The translations under genes and the position numbers were made by a program. DNA of 64,000 nt, taken from positions 105,721,226 to 105,785,225 of the forward strand of contig CM028379.1 of NCBI GenBank assembly GCA_013146195.2, written 5' to 3'. Each line of letters starts with the position of its first letter. Positions within the stretch are counted from its first letter, which is position 1. Positions 1 through 11,250 of this stretch are shown piece by piece. This DNA is from Codonopsis lanceolata (Eukaryota; Streptophyta; Magnoliopsida; Asterales; Campanulaceae). Under the pieces are notes generated by a model that did not search any database, was not told the origin of the DNA, and saw only the letters and a program-made list of their open reading frames with translations.

Positions 1-720
1 TTGAAAGGTTAAGGAAGCATCAAATGAAGTCGAACCCCACCAAATGCACATTTGGGGTTACCAAAGGCAAGGTCCTCTGATTCATGGTGACCGAAAGGGG
101 CATCGAGATCGAGCAAGCCAAGATTAAATAAACATGTCGTGGCCAAAAACTACAACTAAAGTCAAAGGCTTTTAAGCCGATTGCAGATATCGCCGCTTCA
201 TCCCAAGTGACAACTACATGTGAGCCCCTCTTCAAACTCTAAAAAAAGAATACTGACCAAGTCTTGGACGAGAAATGCTAGCTAGCCTTCGAAAAAATAA
301 AAGCCTACCTTACCAATCCCCATGTGCTAGCTCCTCCCCATACACATAAACCGCTCCTCCCATATTTAACCGTCACGACATGTCAAGAGGGGCTATGCTC
401 GCCCAAGGAAAAAAGAAAAAATCCTACATTGAAAATGCCATCTATTTCATAAGTAGGAAGCGCAAGGAAGTGAGCTAAACAATTCAGCTTTGGAGAAAAT
501 CGCATGCCTAGTGGGCCACGCAAAGGCGCAAGACCTATCTGCAAGGACGATCTATCAAGCTCATCTCCAGGATGGATCCTATAAAGTACATCTTCGGCAA
601 GCCATCACTTTCCAGTCGACTGGCTAAGTGGTCCTTTCTTCTCAACGAGTTTGACATAACTTATGTCACACTCAAATCTATCAAAGGCGCAGAATTGCGG
701 CATCACTTAGCCAATCGCCC
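1..720 (+). pseudogene. Reverse transcriptase C-terminus and RNase H of element A, first copy (frame broken)
   Basis: The stretch matches 7726-8470 of the second copy almost base for base. Readable pieces include the RT thumb (NPTKCTFGVTKGKVL), the RNase H start (LAPPHTHKPLLPYLTVT), AIYFISRK and the tail MDPIKYIFGKPSLSSRLAKW. The role is reverse transcription and degradation of the RNA template. Reading frames are interrupted by many short indels relative to the second copy, mostly at CTG or CAG trinucleotides, so part of the damage may be sequencing error. Confidence 0.75.
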
Positions 721-759
721 TTAAGAGCGTAAAATGCAAGCGGGCCCGACTTCCTGACT

Positions 760-1300
760 AAGGTGTCTTGGAAATCACTGACCATGACACCAGCTGTCAG
801 ATGTTCTTTGACAAAGCCGCAAATAAATGAGGCTTCGGCATAGAAATCTTGATAATTGATCAGGCCGATTCCCACACTCCACTGGCCATCAGATTGGAGT
901 TCGAGTGTTCGAATAATACGACATAATATGACGCCTGCATCACTGGCCAAGAAGAAGCTCTCCAAAGGGGAGCCAAAGATCTCGAAGTATATGGAGACTC
1001 TACCCTGATCATAAACCAAGTCGAAGGGAAATGGAGGACCCAAGATCCCCGGCTGCAACTTTACCATGCCAAATTGACAGCACTAGTCAGCAAGTTTGAT
1101 TCTATCTCGTTTCACTATCTGTCGCGAGATAGAAATCAATTTGCCGATGCATTGGCCACTCTGGCATCGCTAGTCCAAATTCCCGCAGAAATGCAGCTTC
1201 AACCATTTATAGTTGGGAAAAGGGTCACCCCGGCATACTACTTCAAAATTAATGCAGCCTTGAAGCGCATCACGAGCCTTGGTACACCGATATCCTAAAT
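760..1300 (+). pseudogene. Second RNase H domain (aRNH) of element A pol, first copy
   Basis: Translation gives a RNase HI-type fold: an N-terminal strand with GFGIEILIIDQ, an LEVYGDSTLIINQV motif with the expected catalytic Asp, and a C-terminal DRNQFADALATLASL segment with another acidic residue. The domain lies between the classical RNase H and the integrase zinc finger. This arrangement is known for Tat-lineage elements. In-frame breaks occur near 930 and 1265. The best continuous piece is 1074-1298. An open frame on the opposite strand here (681-1067) is only a shadow. Confidence 0.75.
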
Positions 1301-2520
1301 CGCCTCAGAAAGGAATCTATCCTCCTACCGACAAAAGAGGGAAAGTCTCCCTGCGGAGGTGGGCCTCACAATTTGTATTCAGTGGTGGCAGCCTATATAA
1401 AAGGCATTATCAAGGCCTTAACTTATTATGCGTTGATCAGGCCAAAGCTGAGCAAATCATGGACCAGCTGCATGGTGGTACCTACGGGCCCCACATGAAT
1501 AGTCATATGTTGTCCAAGAAAATTTTCCGACAGGGGTACTATTGGAGTACGCTTGAAACCGATTGTATTTGGTGGGTGCGACATTGTGACAAGTGCCAAC
1601 GCTTCGCAATCTGCAGCATGTGCCCCCACATGTCCTATATAACTCCACAGCCCCCTGGCCCTTCTCAACATGGGGAATCGACGTTATAGGCCAAATTCAC
1701 CCGAAGGGATCCAATGGCCACGAATATGTCCTAGTAACCGTCGATTACTTCACGAAGTGGGTGGAAGTCTCTTCTTATATAATCCTGAATGCTCGAAAGG
1801 TGTCCGAATTCATCTGGACCAACATTATATATCGCTATGGAGTACCTTTCGAAATTATCTCCGACAACGACACATGTTTTGAAGGGGACATGAATCGTAT
1901 GATCGACGAGTTCAAAATCCAAAGGCATAAATCCTCCCCCCTACCGGCCGCAAGCCAACGGTGCCGTTGAAGCAGCCAATAAAACGCTTGAAAATATCAT
2001 TAGAAAAATGACTGATACAGGGAGAGACTAGCCAGAAAAATTGCCGCTAGCCCTCTGGGGCTATCGCACTTCAGTCCGCACACCCACTGGGGCTACCCCC
2101 TACTCTCTAGCATATGGCATGGAAGCGGTACTGCCAATAGAAGCTGAAATTCCATCATTAAGAGTAATGAGGGAATCTGGCATATCGAAAATCGATTGGG
2201 TCAAAGGGCGATATGAAGAATTATCCCTAATCGACGAACGACGCTTGCTAGCCCTGGACCATACCTGGGCATATCAAAGGCGGATAGCCCGAGCCTTCAA
2301 TAAAAAGGTTAAAGGCCACGACATCCAAGTCGGGGATCTCGTGCTTCGAGAAAAACCCTCTAGTTATCTTGATACTAGGGTAAAATGGAAATCTCCGTGG
2401 ATGAGACCGTATATTGTCAAAGTGATCCGGTCCGGAGGTGTCGTAATTCTTACGAACCAAGAAGGAGAAGACCTTGTTCAACTCTTCAATCTCGACAAGC
2501 TCAAAAGGTATTATGCTTGA
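1300..2520 (+). pseudogene. Integrase of element A, first copy
   Basis: This is the integrase that inserts the cDNA into the genome. The N-terminal zinc-binding part has HGGTYGPH and a CDKCQRF pair (His-His-Cys-Cys). The core has WGIDVIG and IISDND, the first two catalytic acids of DD35E, followed by a PxxxQRC region where the third acid would lie. The C-terminal part at 2041-2520 (TPYSLAYGMEAVLPIE ... VGDLVLREK ... FNLDKLKRYYA) is open to a TGA at 2520. The core is broken near 1935 by one extra C in a C-run, found identically in the second copy, and near 1640. Confidence 0.8.
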
Positions 2521-2556
2521 ACCACTCTATCTGCAGGTGCTTCCCTCTCTAGCTCG

Positions 2557-2667
2557 CTAGGCTGAAAACCCGAAAGGGCGGCCTAGGAAAAAATTAGAGC
2601 AAATAAAAATAAAATAAAAAGGAGAAACAAGGGCTCGCTAGGTTGAAAACCCGAAAGGGCAACCTAG
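2557..2667 (+). repeat. Two hairpin repeats just downstream of pol (first copy)
   Basis: Two near-identical 30-bp hairpins at 2557-2586 and 2638-2667 begin 40 bp after the pol stop. Each has an 8-bp outer stem (CTAGGTTG pairing with CAACCTAG in the second) around a CCCGAAAGGG inner stem. The first has compensating changes (GGCTG with CGGCC), so pairing is kept while sequence differs. The function is unknown; an RNA structure in the 3' untranslated part of the genomic RNA is plausible. Confidence 0.7.
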
Positions 2668-3520
2668 GCAAAAATTATAGCATAAAAAAATTAGGAGAAA
2701 AAGGGGAGGGAAGGCACTCTTTGAATTCTCGGCACCCTACCTCCAGTCTTCAGCATGCAAGGGGCTCGACTGACAAAAGGAAAAGAGAAAAACTACGACA
2801 AAAGCTTACTATAAAATAAATATTAAAATATAATATTACAGGTCCTAACTCCTAAGGTGCAACTTAGGATTAATTGCTAAAGAAATTTAGATTGTCCATT
2901 ATTTGCCTGTACATAATATTTTGCTACATCTACCCCCTTTTTGTTCCCCCCAATATTCCTTCATTTGCAGCTTAAGCCTCGGAGCAGTCCATCAGTGCCT
3001 GCGGCGTCCGCCCAACCGTGCCCATATACTTCTTTTGCAAGGCACAGAAAAGGCTCAGTCTCATCGGAATGAGAAGCACCAGAAGTGTCCTTGTCCTATT
3101 CATTATCCGCACTGCCGTTGTCCTGAAACAGACAGACGACTTGGGTTTCGACCATTCACTACTGCCCTGTCTGATTGCGAAGAAAAACGCAGGGGCTATG
3201 AGAATAGCCTTATGCCAAGTGTAGCCCTGCACCAATTATATGGCTAAGCACAGAAGAAGGCGTCTGCCTTTTCCTCCCCGCAAGCCTCCAAAAAAGCCTG
3301 TTTTAAATCAGAATGGGTATATTTCTATATCTTCGGTCAAAAATTGCAGTGTGCCGTTACCCCTAGATATTGGTCTAGTTTTCTTTCCGCGTGCGATTTT
3401 TGAGTCTTTGCATGTAATTATTGCATCATTAAAAAAAATTTGCATTGCATTTATAAAGATGTACATAGTCTGGTATAGAAAAAAAAAGAGAAAAAAACTA
3501 ATGTATGCAGGAAAAAGGAG
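2668..3520. other. Non-coding spacer between pol and antisense gene, first copy
   Basis: About 850 bp with A-rich low-complexity DNA and only short overlapping open frames that show no family features. It is duplicated at 10401-11250 with small differences. I see no gene here. It forms the 3' flank of the antisense PMD gene. Confidence 0.5.
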
Positions 3521-6500
3521 CTAATAGTCGCAGGAAGCTCTGCCCCTATCAAAACCGTCTCCCATAACTCGAGGGCCCACACCACCGCCAAGCTTGTGAC
3601 CTCTACCTCTCACCCGAGGGCGAGTCGACCCGCCAGCTTCATCACCATCATCATCGCGACGTCTGGTCTGCCGTATAGCATCATCCCCCCGGTAAGAAAA
3701 GTCATCCATGAGCCGCTGGTAAAGTTTGTTGATGCTAACAAAGCCCCGCAACAGCCTCTTGTATATGGACACCTTGACACGAAAAAGAAAAAAAAGAGGG
3801 TGTTGAAACAGCAAAAGAGATGCATCAGTCTAAAGGAAAAAAAGAGAGAAGAGTAAAAAAAAAAGAAGAATGATGCTAAAAAAAATAAAAAGGATAAAGT
3901 GATGATATATATCGTGCGAGCATGCTCAGGAACACGATACTCCTCAGGAATGTTCGCATCGGGCAAGACTTGCTCTATAAGTCTTCCTTCTCGTCGATAT
4001 CTGAAGGTAGAGAAGGCATCATCGGGCATAGAGAACTCTGATTGCGCATCAGGAGCTGGGTGAGAGGACCGTGGCCTATCACATGCATCAGACGCACGCC
4101 TGGCAACCGCAAGGGCAGGAGGGGCAGGATTGAGCATCGTCCTAAAAAACTCCTCATATGGCATGACAAGATAGTCGTAGGGCGTCATGACAAATTTCGA
4201 CAGGTAAAGATACCTGTTTGGCAGAAGATCTGGAACGATCACCCAAGGGGAGGCGCAGGAGGCGCTACCGGAAATGTCGAGTGCAGGAAACGCTGGCGAT
4301 TAACTCGTTCGCCCATGTATATGGAATCATTCATAATCGACACCATGAGAATCCGACAGCGGCTCAATGTGAAGGCAACCTCATATGGCCCCACCAAATT
4401 CTGCCAAGGAACTAAATGCACTGAGCCTGAGGTCGAGCTAGCTATCTTGTCACGGAGTCCAAGTCGTTCCAGAAAATGGTCGTCCCTATCCTTCTTCTTC
4501 CGGTTTGCATTTACAAACCTAGCCAAATAAGGTGGTCCGTAAACGCTGCTGCGCAGTGGGCTCGGCGTAAAATCAAAGACGGAGTAAGCCCACACCTGAA
4601 AGAAAAAAAGAAGAAGCAAATGTCAGCTACAAAAAAAAAATGCTGACAGAAAAAAAAGAGAAGAAATATACCTCCCAAGCAGGAGCAAAGCCATTCATAA
4701 CCGGTGAATCATTCCGGCTCGCCCTGTCCATGGAAGCATAAAGTTCAGCCAGGCCCGCCTGCCCCCAGTCATATTCAATCACACAGTCCAGTTCCCGAAG
4801 GCAACCCAGGAGAGAAACTCTCAAGGAGGTGGATGAATTGGCAAAGAGCGACAATAGAAAAATAGAAATCCCCAATAGAAAAATTCACCAAAAGCCATCT
4901 TTTAATGCTGTTAATTTTGATCTCATCCGCAGTTTTATAATCGGGCACGCTTTATAATGAGATCCTCCACCACGTCATGATGATGACGGAGAGTGTAATC
5001 TGGCTCTAAAGCCTGGCCAATGCTGGTGGAAATACCCGTAATAGCTGCAAAATCGCACGGGGTCATGGTGGCCTCTCCCCAGCTGAAATGGAAAGTGTGG
5101 GTAGTATCTCACCATAAGTTCCGTAATATATCAAAAATGGCCATGTAGCTGCGGAAGGGACGAAATGCCCGCAGGAATACCCCAAGGCCTGTGGACTCTA
5201 CCAACACCCGGGTCGGCTCGAGCATCAAATGAAAAATGTCCATCACCATGCGAACCCGGGTCAAGGTCTTGCGCTCCTAAAAAAAAAGAGGAAGGGCGGA
5301 AAGGTAATATTCTCATAAACTCTTTTTCTTGCATAATCAATACATTAGGCAATTTAAAAAAAAGCAAACAAACAAACATATACAGGTATGCTTTCCATTC
5401 ATGCATTTGCATTTTAAAATATATTTTCATTTGCATTCTTGCATAAATAAAATATATAAATTAATCATCATTATATATAAAAATGTGTTGTATGCTCTTC
5501 ATTATCGCATTTGCATTTTGACATGCTTTTAAAAGTTTTCTATTTTGCATTGCTCTAAAAAACAAAAGGGTAAAAAAAAAAACAAAAGGGTAAAAAAAAA
5601 ACAAAAATAACACATCTTTTAGCATTTGAAATATATTTTGGCATCACGGCAAAAATAAAATAAAAACCATATATTCCATTTTAGCATGAGAATTTTTAAT
5701 TGCATTCTCAGTACCATCCAAAAATAATAAAAAAAATAATAAAAAGGCATTTGTGCATTAAAAAATTTTCGGGTATCCGAAGAAAAAAAATAAATAAATA
5801 GTCTTTATCGCATTTTAGCATTTTTTAAATTAAGATTTGCATCTTTAGCATCCCATATAAAAAAATAATGCGTCTTTTTGCATCTAAATATGTATTTTGA
5901 CATTTTAGGCATCATAAAAGTGTATGTTTTGCATTTAAAAGTATATACCGCATTTTGCATTTTCGCATGCATGATAAAATGAAAATTGCCCATGCATCAT
6001 ATTAGCAAGCATCCCATAAATTTTTCTGCATTACATTTGCATCAAATAAAATGATATATGCATCTATCATTTGCATTTATAGTCCAATAAGCTGCATTAT
6101 AGTATTAAAAAAAAGTAAAGAAAAAAAAGAGAATAAAATACCACCAATCATGAAAAGAAAATATTCTGATGACATTTATTATGTCATTGCAGCATAGGCA
6201 TGCATAAAAAGTAAATTTTAATGCATAAAATGTATCTATTTTATCTTGCATATATCCGAAAATGCGTATGAAAATATGCCCGAAAAAAAAATTGCATTAT
6301 GTTCTGAAAAGTCCATTTCATAGGCATGTGGCATATAAAAATATTTTTTTGGCATAAAGCATGCATCATATAGCCCCAATTGCATTAATAATATAAATCA
6401 TGCATTGAAGGGTCAAATAGTGACCACTAGTTCAATTATGCATCGCAAAAATAAATTGTATAAATTTCATGCATCATTACCTAATTGCATCATTTTAGCT

Positions 6501-6801
6501 CATAAATTGCATGCATAAGCATTATAAGAAGCATAAATATGCTCCAAAAGTCCAAAGTAGTACAGGAATTAAGCAGATCTGAAGAAATCAACCAAATGGG
6601 TTGGTGAAAGAATATACTTACATCGGGATTTTGAAGATTCGAGACATGTGTATGCCAATCGCGAACTAGATTGCCCCACTCATCCGTTGAGTAGAAATAT
6701 TCGACGTGATTCCGGTTCAAAGGAGGAAGTTCCCTCCTCTCTTCACCCGAATTTGGATGCATTGGCGCCTTTCCCTTCCTAGATCTCGAAGAAGAAGTCA
6801 T
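3521..6801 (-). pseudogene. Antisense four-exon plant mobile domain (PMD) gene inside element A, first copy
   Basis: Read on the minus strand. Exon 1 is 6801-6622 (60 codons from MTSSSRSRKGKAP), with donor GTAAGT at 6621. Exon 2 is 5276-4672, after a T-rich acceptor ending TTTTAG. Intron 2 is 4671-4596 (76 bp, GT...TTTCAG). Exon 3 is 4595-3913 and exon 4 is 3772-3521. Exon 2 carries the PMD signature THTFHFSWGEATMTP, then RASRND and PAWE; exon 3 continues VWAYSVFDFTPSP and GPPYLARF. PMD proteins occur in host genes (for example MAIL1/MAIN) and in transposons. Defects: in-frame TGA at 5111-5109, an exon 2 length (605) that breaks frame, a rearranged segment near 4870, and a one-base loss near 4240. 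Confidence 0.75.
5277..6621 (-). other. Intron 1 of the antisense PMD gene, first copy (GCAT-rich)
   Basis: A 1345-bp, very AT-rich stretch with canonical GT donor and AG acceptor on the minus strand. It contains no credible coding frame. The tetramer GCAT recurs roughly every 20-30 bases along most of it, usually as TTTGCAT or AGCATTTT. The second copy has the same pattern. Confidence 0.6.
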
Positions 6802-6852
6802 CTATTTGGAAAAACAAAAGATTTGGCGGAGGAAAATTAAGAAAATAAGAAG

Positions 6853-7687
6853 ACATTTAATGAGATTGGACGCATTAAATAACTATAATAATGAGACATT
6901 TAATGAAATGGACCCAAAAGATAAAAATTATTTGCTTGAGCTTGTAAAGTCAGTTGAGCACCAGGAACAACATCATTCATCAGGAGCAACTGAAGACTTG
7001 TGCACTATCAATTTGGGGCTGAACAACGAAATAAAAGAAATCAAAATCAGCAGCTACCTACAAGGCTCTGAAAGGATAACACTCATTGATCTCCTCAAAG
7101 AATTCATAGATATCTTCGCTTGGTCCTATGAAGATATGCCGGGGCTGGACCCAGCCATTGTTGAACACCGGATCCCTATATATCCGGATGCTCGGCCACT
7201 CAAGCAAAAGCTCCGCCGAATTAAGCCGGAATGGTCACTACAAGTCAAAGAAGAAATCATGAAGCTGATGCACGTAAATTTCATTCGGGTAGTAGAATAC
7301 CCGATCTGGCTGTCCAACATAGTGAACGTTCCCAAGCCCAATGGGAAGGTCCGGATCTGCGTAGATTTCCGCGACCTCAACAAGGCGTCGCCCAAAGATG
7401 ACTTCGCTCTACCCAATATTGATATTGTGGTAGACGCCGTTGCTGCTCACAAAATCAGATCCTTCGTCGACGGCATGCTGGGCTACAACCAAATCAAATT
7501 GGCAGCAGAGGACCAAGAGAAGACCTCATTTACTACTCCTTGGGGGACCTACTGCTACAATGTCATGCCGTTTGGGCTAAAGAATGTCAGGGCTACTTAT
7601 CAAAGGGCTGCTACCACCCTCTTCCACGACATGATCCATAAAGAAATTGAGGTCTATGTTGATGACATGATCGTGCACTCCAAATGA
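6853..7687 (+). pseudogene. Reverse transcriptase domain of element A pol
   Basis: The longest sound piece of pol in element A, and the RT that precedes the second RNase H-integrase copy. Visible landmarks are FAWSYEDMPGLDP, the palm and fingers motif KVRICVDFRDLNKASP, FVDGMLGYNQIKL, MPFGLKN and the catalytic YVDDMIVHSK. The frame stops at TGA 7685-7687 because of one extra base; the next codons (DANGAHIKDL) continue in another frame. The open frame upstream of 6853 belongs to the duplicated 3' region and is not part of the protein. Confidence 0.85.
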
Positions 7688-8496
7688 TGCCAACGGTGCT
7701 CATATCAAAGACCTTCAAAAATTCTTTGAAAGGTTAAGGAAGCATCAAATGAAGCTGAACCCCACCAAATGCACATTTGGGGTTACCAAAGGCAAGGTCC
7801 TCGGATTCATGGTGACTGAGCAGGGCATCGAGATCGAGCAAGCCAAGATTAAATAAACATGTCGTGGCCAAAAACTACAACTAAAGTCAAAGGCTTCTTA
7901 AGCCGATTGCAGTATATCAGCCGCTTCATCCGGCAGCTGACAACTACATGTGAGCCCCTCTTCAAACTCTAAAAAAAGAATACTGACCAAGTCTGGGACG
8001 AGAAATGCTAGCTAGCCTTCGAAAAAATAAAAGCCTACCTTACCAATCCCCATGTGCTAGCTCCTCCCCATACACATAAACCGCTCCTCCCATATTTAAC
8101 CGTCACAGACATGTCAGTAGGGGCTATGCTCGCCCAAGAAAAAGAAAAATCCTACATTGAAAATGCCATCTATTTCATAAGTAGGAAGCTGCAAGGAAGT
8201 GAGCTAAAAAATTCAGCTTTGGAGAAAACTGCACTGGCCTAGTCTGGGCCACGCAAAGGCGCAAGACCTATCTGCAAGGACGATCTATCAAGCTCATCTC
8301 CAGGATGGATCCTATAAAGTACATCTTCGGCAAGCCATCACTTTCCAGTCGACTGGCTAAGTGGTCCTTTCTTCTCAACGAGTTTGACATAACTTATGTC
8401 ACACTCAAATCTATCAAAGGCAGCGTAATTGCAGACCACTTAGCCAATCTGCCCTTAAGAGCAGAAAATGCAACTGGGCCTGACTTCCCGGACTAA
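7688..8496 (+). pseudogene. RT thumb and RNase H of element A, second copy
   Basis: Continues from the RT with KLNPTKCTFGVTKGKVLGF, then RNase H at 8054-8496 including LPYLTVTDMSVGAMLAQE, AIYFISRKLQGSELKNS and SSRLAKWSFLLNEFDITYV. It is broken near 7855, 7970 and 8240. It is more readable than the first copy. The role is template RNA removal during cDNA synthesis. Confidence 0.8.
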
Positions 8497-9110
8497 GGTG
8501 TCTTGGAAATCACTGACCATGACACCAGCTGTCAGATGTTCTTTGACAAAGCCGCAAATAAAAGAGGCTTCGGCATAGAAATCTTGATAATTGATCAGGC
8601 CGATTCCCACACTCCACTGGCCATCAGATTGGAGTTCGAGTGTTCGAATAATACGACATAATATGAAGCTTGCATCACTAGCCAAGAAGAAGCTCTCCAA
8701 AAGGGAGCCAAAGATCTCGAAGTATATGGAGACTCTACCCTGATCATAAACCAAGTCGGAGGGAAATGGAGGACCCAAGATCCCCGGCTGCAACTTTACC
8801 ATGCCAAATTGACAGCACTAGTCAGCAAGTTTGATTCTATCTCGTTTCACTATCTGCCGCGAGATAGAAATCAATTTGCCGATGCATTGGCCACTCTGGC
8901 ATCGCTAGTCCAAATTCCCGCAGAAATGCAGCTTCAACCATTTATAGTTGGGAAAAGGGTCACCCCGGCATACTACTTCAAAATTAATGCAGCCCTTGAA
9001 GCAGATCACGAGCCTTGGTACACTGATATCCTAAATCTTCTTCAGAAAGGAATCTATCCTCCCGGCCTGGACAAAAGAGGGAAAGTCTCCCTGCGGAGGT
9101 GGGCCTCATA
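8497..9110 (+). pseudogene. Second RNase H domain (aRNH), second copy
   Basis: Same domain as at 760-1300. Landmarks are GFGIEILIIDQADSH, YEAC, LEVYGDSTLIINQV and DRNQFADALATLASLVQI, and here the linker EPWYTDILNLLQKGIYPPG to integrase is intact. An in-frame TAA at about 9109 replaces the CAA (Gln) seen in the first copy, a C-to-T change. Confidence 0.78.
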
Positions 9111-10252
9111 ATTTGTATTCAATGGTGGCAGCCTATATAAAAGGCATTATCAAGGCCTTGACTTATTATGCGTCGATCAGGCCAAAGCTGAGCAAATCAT
9201 GGACCAGCTGCATGGTGGAACCTACGGGCCCCACATGAATGGTCATATGCTGTCCAAGAAAATTATCCGACAAGGGTACTATTGGAGTACGCTTGAAACC
9301 GATTGTATTCGGTGGGTGCGACATTGTGACAAGTGCCAACGCTTCGCCAATCTGCAGCATGTGCCCCCACATGTCCTATATAACTCCACAGCCCCTGGCC
9401 CTTCTCAACATGGGGAATCGACGTTATAGGCCAAATTCACCCGAAGGGATCCAATGGCCACGAATATGTCCTAGTAACCGTCGATTACTTCACGAAGTGG
9501 GTGGAAGTCTCTTCTTATAAAATCCTGAATGCTCGAAAGGTGTCCGAATTCATCTGAACCAACATTATATATCGCTATGGAGTACCTTTCGAAATTATCT
9601 CCGACAACGGCACTTGTTTTGAAGGGGACATGAATCGTCTGATCGACGAGTTCAAAATCCAAAGGCATAAATCCTCCCCCCTACCGGCCGCAAGCCAACG
9701 GTGCCGTTGAAGCAGCCAATAAAACGCTTGAAAATATCATTAGAAAAATGAGCGATACTGAAGAGACTAGCGGAAAAATTGCCGCTAGCCCTGCGGGCTA
9801 TCGCACCGATCCGCACACCCAGGGGCTACCCCTACTCTCTAGCATATGGCATGGAAGCGGTACTGCCAATAGAAGCTGAAATTCCATCATTAAGAGTAAT
9901 GAGGGAATCTGGCATATCGAAAATCGATTGGGTCAAAGGGCGATATGAAGAATTATCCCTAATCGACGAACGACGCTTGCTAGCCCTGGAGCATACCTGG
10001 ACATATCAAAGGCGGATAGCCCGAGCCTTCAATAAAAAGGTTAAAGGCCACGACATCCAAGTCGGGGATCTCGTGCTTCGAGAAAAACCCTCTAGTTATC
10101 TTGATACTAGGGTAAAATTGAAATCTTCGTGGATGAGACCGTATATTGTCAAAGTGATCCGGTCAGTAGGTGTCGTAATTCTTACGAACCAAGAAGGAGA
10201 AGACCTTGTTCAACTCTTCAATCTCGACAAGCTCAAAAGGTATTTGGCTTGA
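9111..10252 (+). pseudogene. Integrase of element A, second copy
   Basis: Zinc-binding region with HGGTYGPHMNGH and RHCDKCQRFANLQH, core with WGIDVIG and IISDNG, C-terminal region with LAYGMEAVLPIEAEIPSL and VGDLVLREKPSSY, ending at TGA 10250-10252. The C-run frameshift of the first copy is shared. The stretch 9750-9815 is damaged here but cleaner in the first copy (LPLALWGYRTS), so the two copies complement each other. Confidence 0.8.
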
Positions 10253-10289
10253 ACCACTCTATCTGGCAGGTGCTTCCCTCTCTAGCTCG

Positions 10290-10400
10290 CTAGGCTGAAA
10301 ACCCGAAAGGGCGGCCTAGGAAAAAATTAGAGCAAATAAAAATAAAATAAAAAGGAGAAACAAGGGCTCGCTAGGTTGAAAACCTGAAAGGGCAACCTAG
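10290..10400 (+). repeat. Two hairpin repeats downstream of pol (second copy)
   Basis: Hairpins at 10290-10319 and 10371-10400 correspond to those at 2557-2667. The 8-bp outer stems are preserved; one C-to-T change in the second (ACCTGAAAGGG) weakens only the inner stem. Confidence 0.7.
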
Positions 10401-11250
10401 GCAAAAATTATAGCATAAAAAAATTAGGAGAAAAAGGGGAGGGAAGACACTCTTTGAATTCTCGGCACCCTACCTCCAGTCTTCAGCATGCAAGGGGCTC
10501 GACTGACAAAAGGAAAAGAGAAAAACTACGACAAAAGCTTACTATAAAATAAATATTAAAATATAATATTACAGGTCCTAACTCCTAAGGTGCAACTTAG
10601 GATTAATTGCTAAAGAAATTTAGATTGTCCATTATTTGCACTACATAATATTTTGCTACATCTACCCATTTTTGTTCCCCCAATATTCCTTCATTTGCGG
10701 CTTAAGCCTCGGGCTTGATCCATCGGTGCAAGGGGTCCGCCCAACCGTGCCCATATACTTCTTTTGCAAGGCACAGAAAAGGCTCAGTCTCATCGATAAT
10801 GAGAAGCACCAGAAGTGTCCTTGTCCTATTCATTATCCGCACTGCCGTTGTCATGAAACAGACAGACGACTTGGGTTCCGACCATTCACTACTGCCCTGT
10901 CTGATTGTGAAGAAAAACGCAGGGGCTATGAGAATAGCCTTATGCCAAGTGTAGCCCTGCACCAATTATATGGCTAAGCACAGAAGAAGGCGTCTGCCTT
11001 TTCCTCCCCGCAAGCCTCCAAAAAAGCCTGTTTTAAATCAGAATGGGTATATTTCTATATCTTCGGTCAAAAATTGCAGTGTGCCGTTACCCCTAGATAT
11101 TGGTCTAGTTTTCTTTCCGCGTGCGATTTTTGAGTCTTTGCATGTAATTATTGCATCATTAAAAAAAATTTGCATTGCATTTATAAAGATGTACATAGTC
11201 TGGTATAGAAAAAAAAAGAGAAAAAAAATAATGTATGCAGGAAAAAGGAG
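10401..11250. other. Non-coding spacer, second copy
   Basis: Counterpart of 2668-3520. No gene is visible. Confidence 0.5.

Noticed and set aside
681..1067. 128-codon minus-strand open frame (repeated at 8455-8802)
   Set aside because: It is the reverse complement of the aRNH domain, whose sense translation has catalytic motifs. The antisense frame has none.
2903..3247. Small protein gene in the element A spacer
   Set aside because: Overlapping frames on both strands, not preserved in length between the two copies, no recognisable features.
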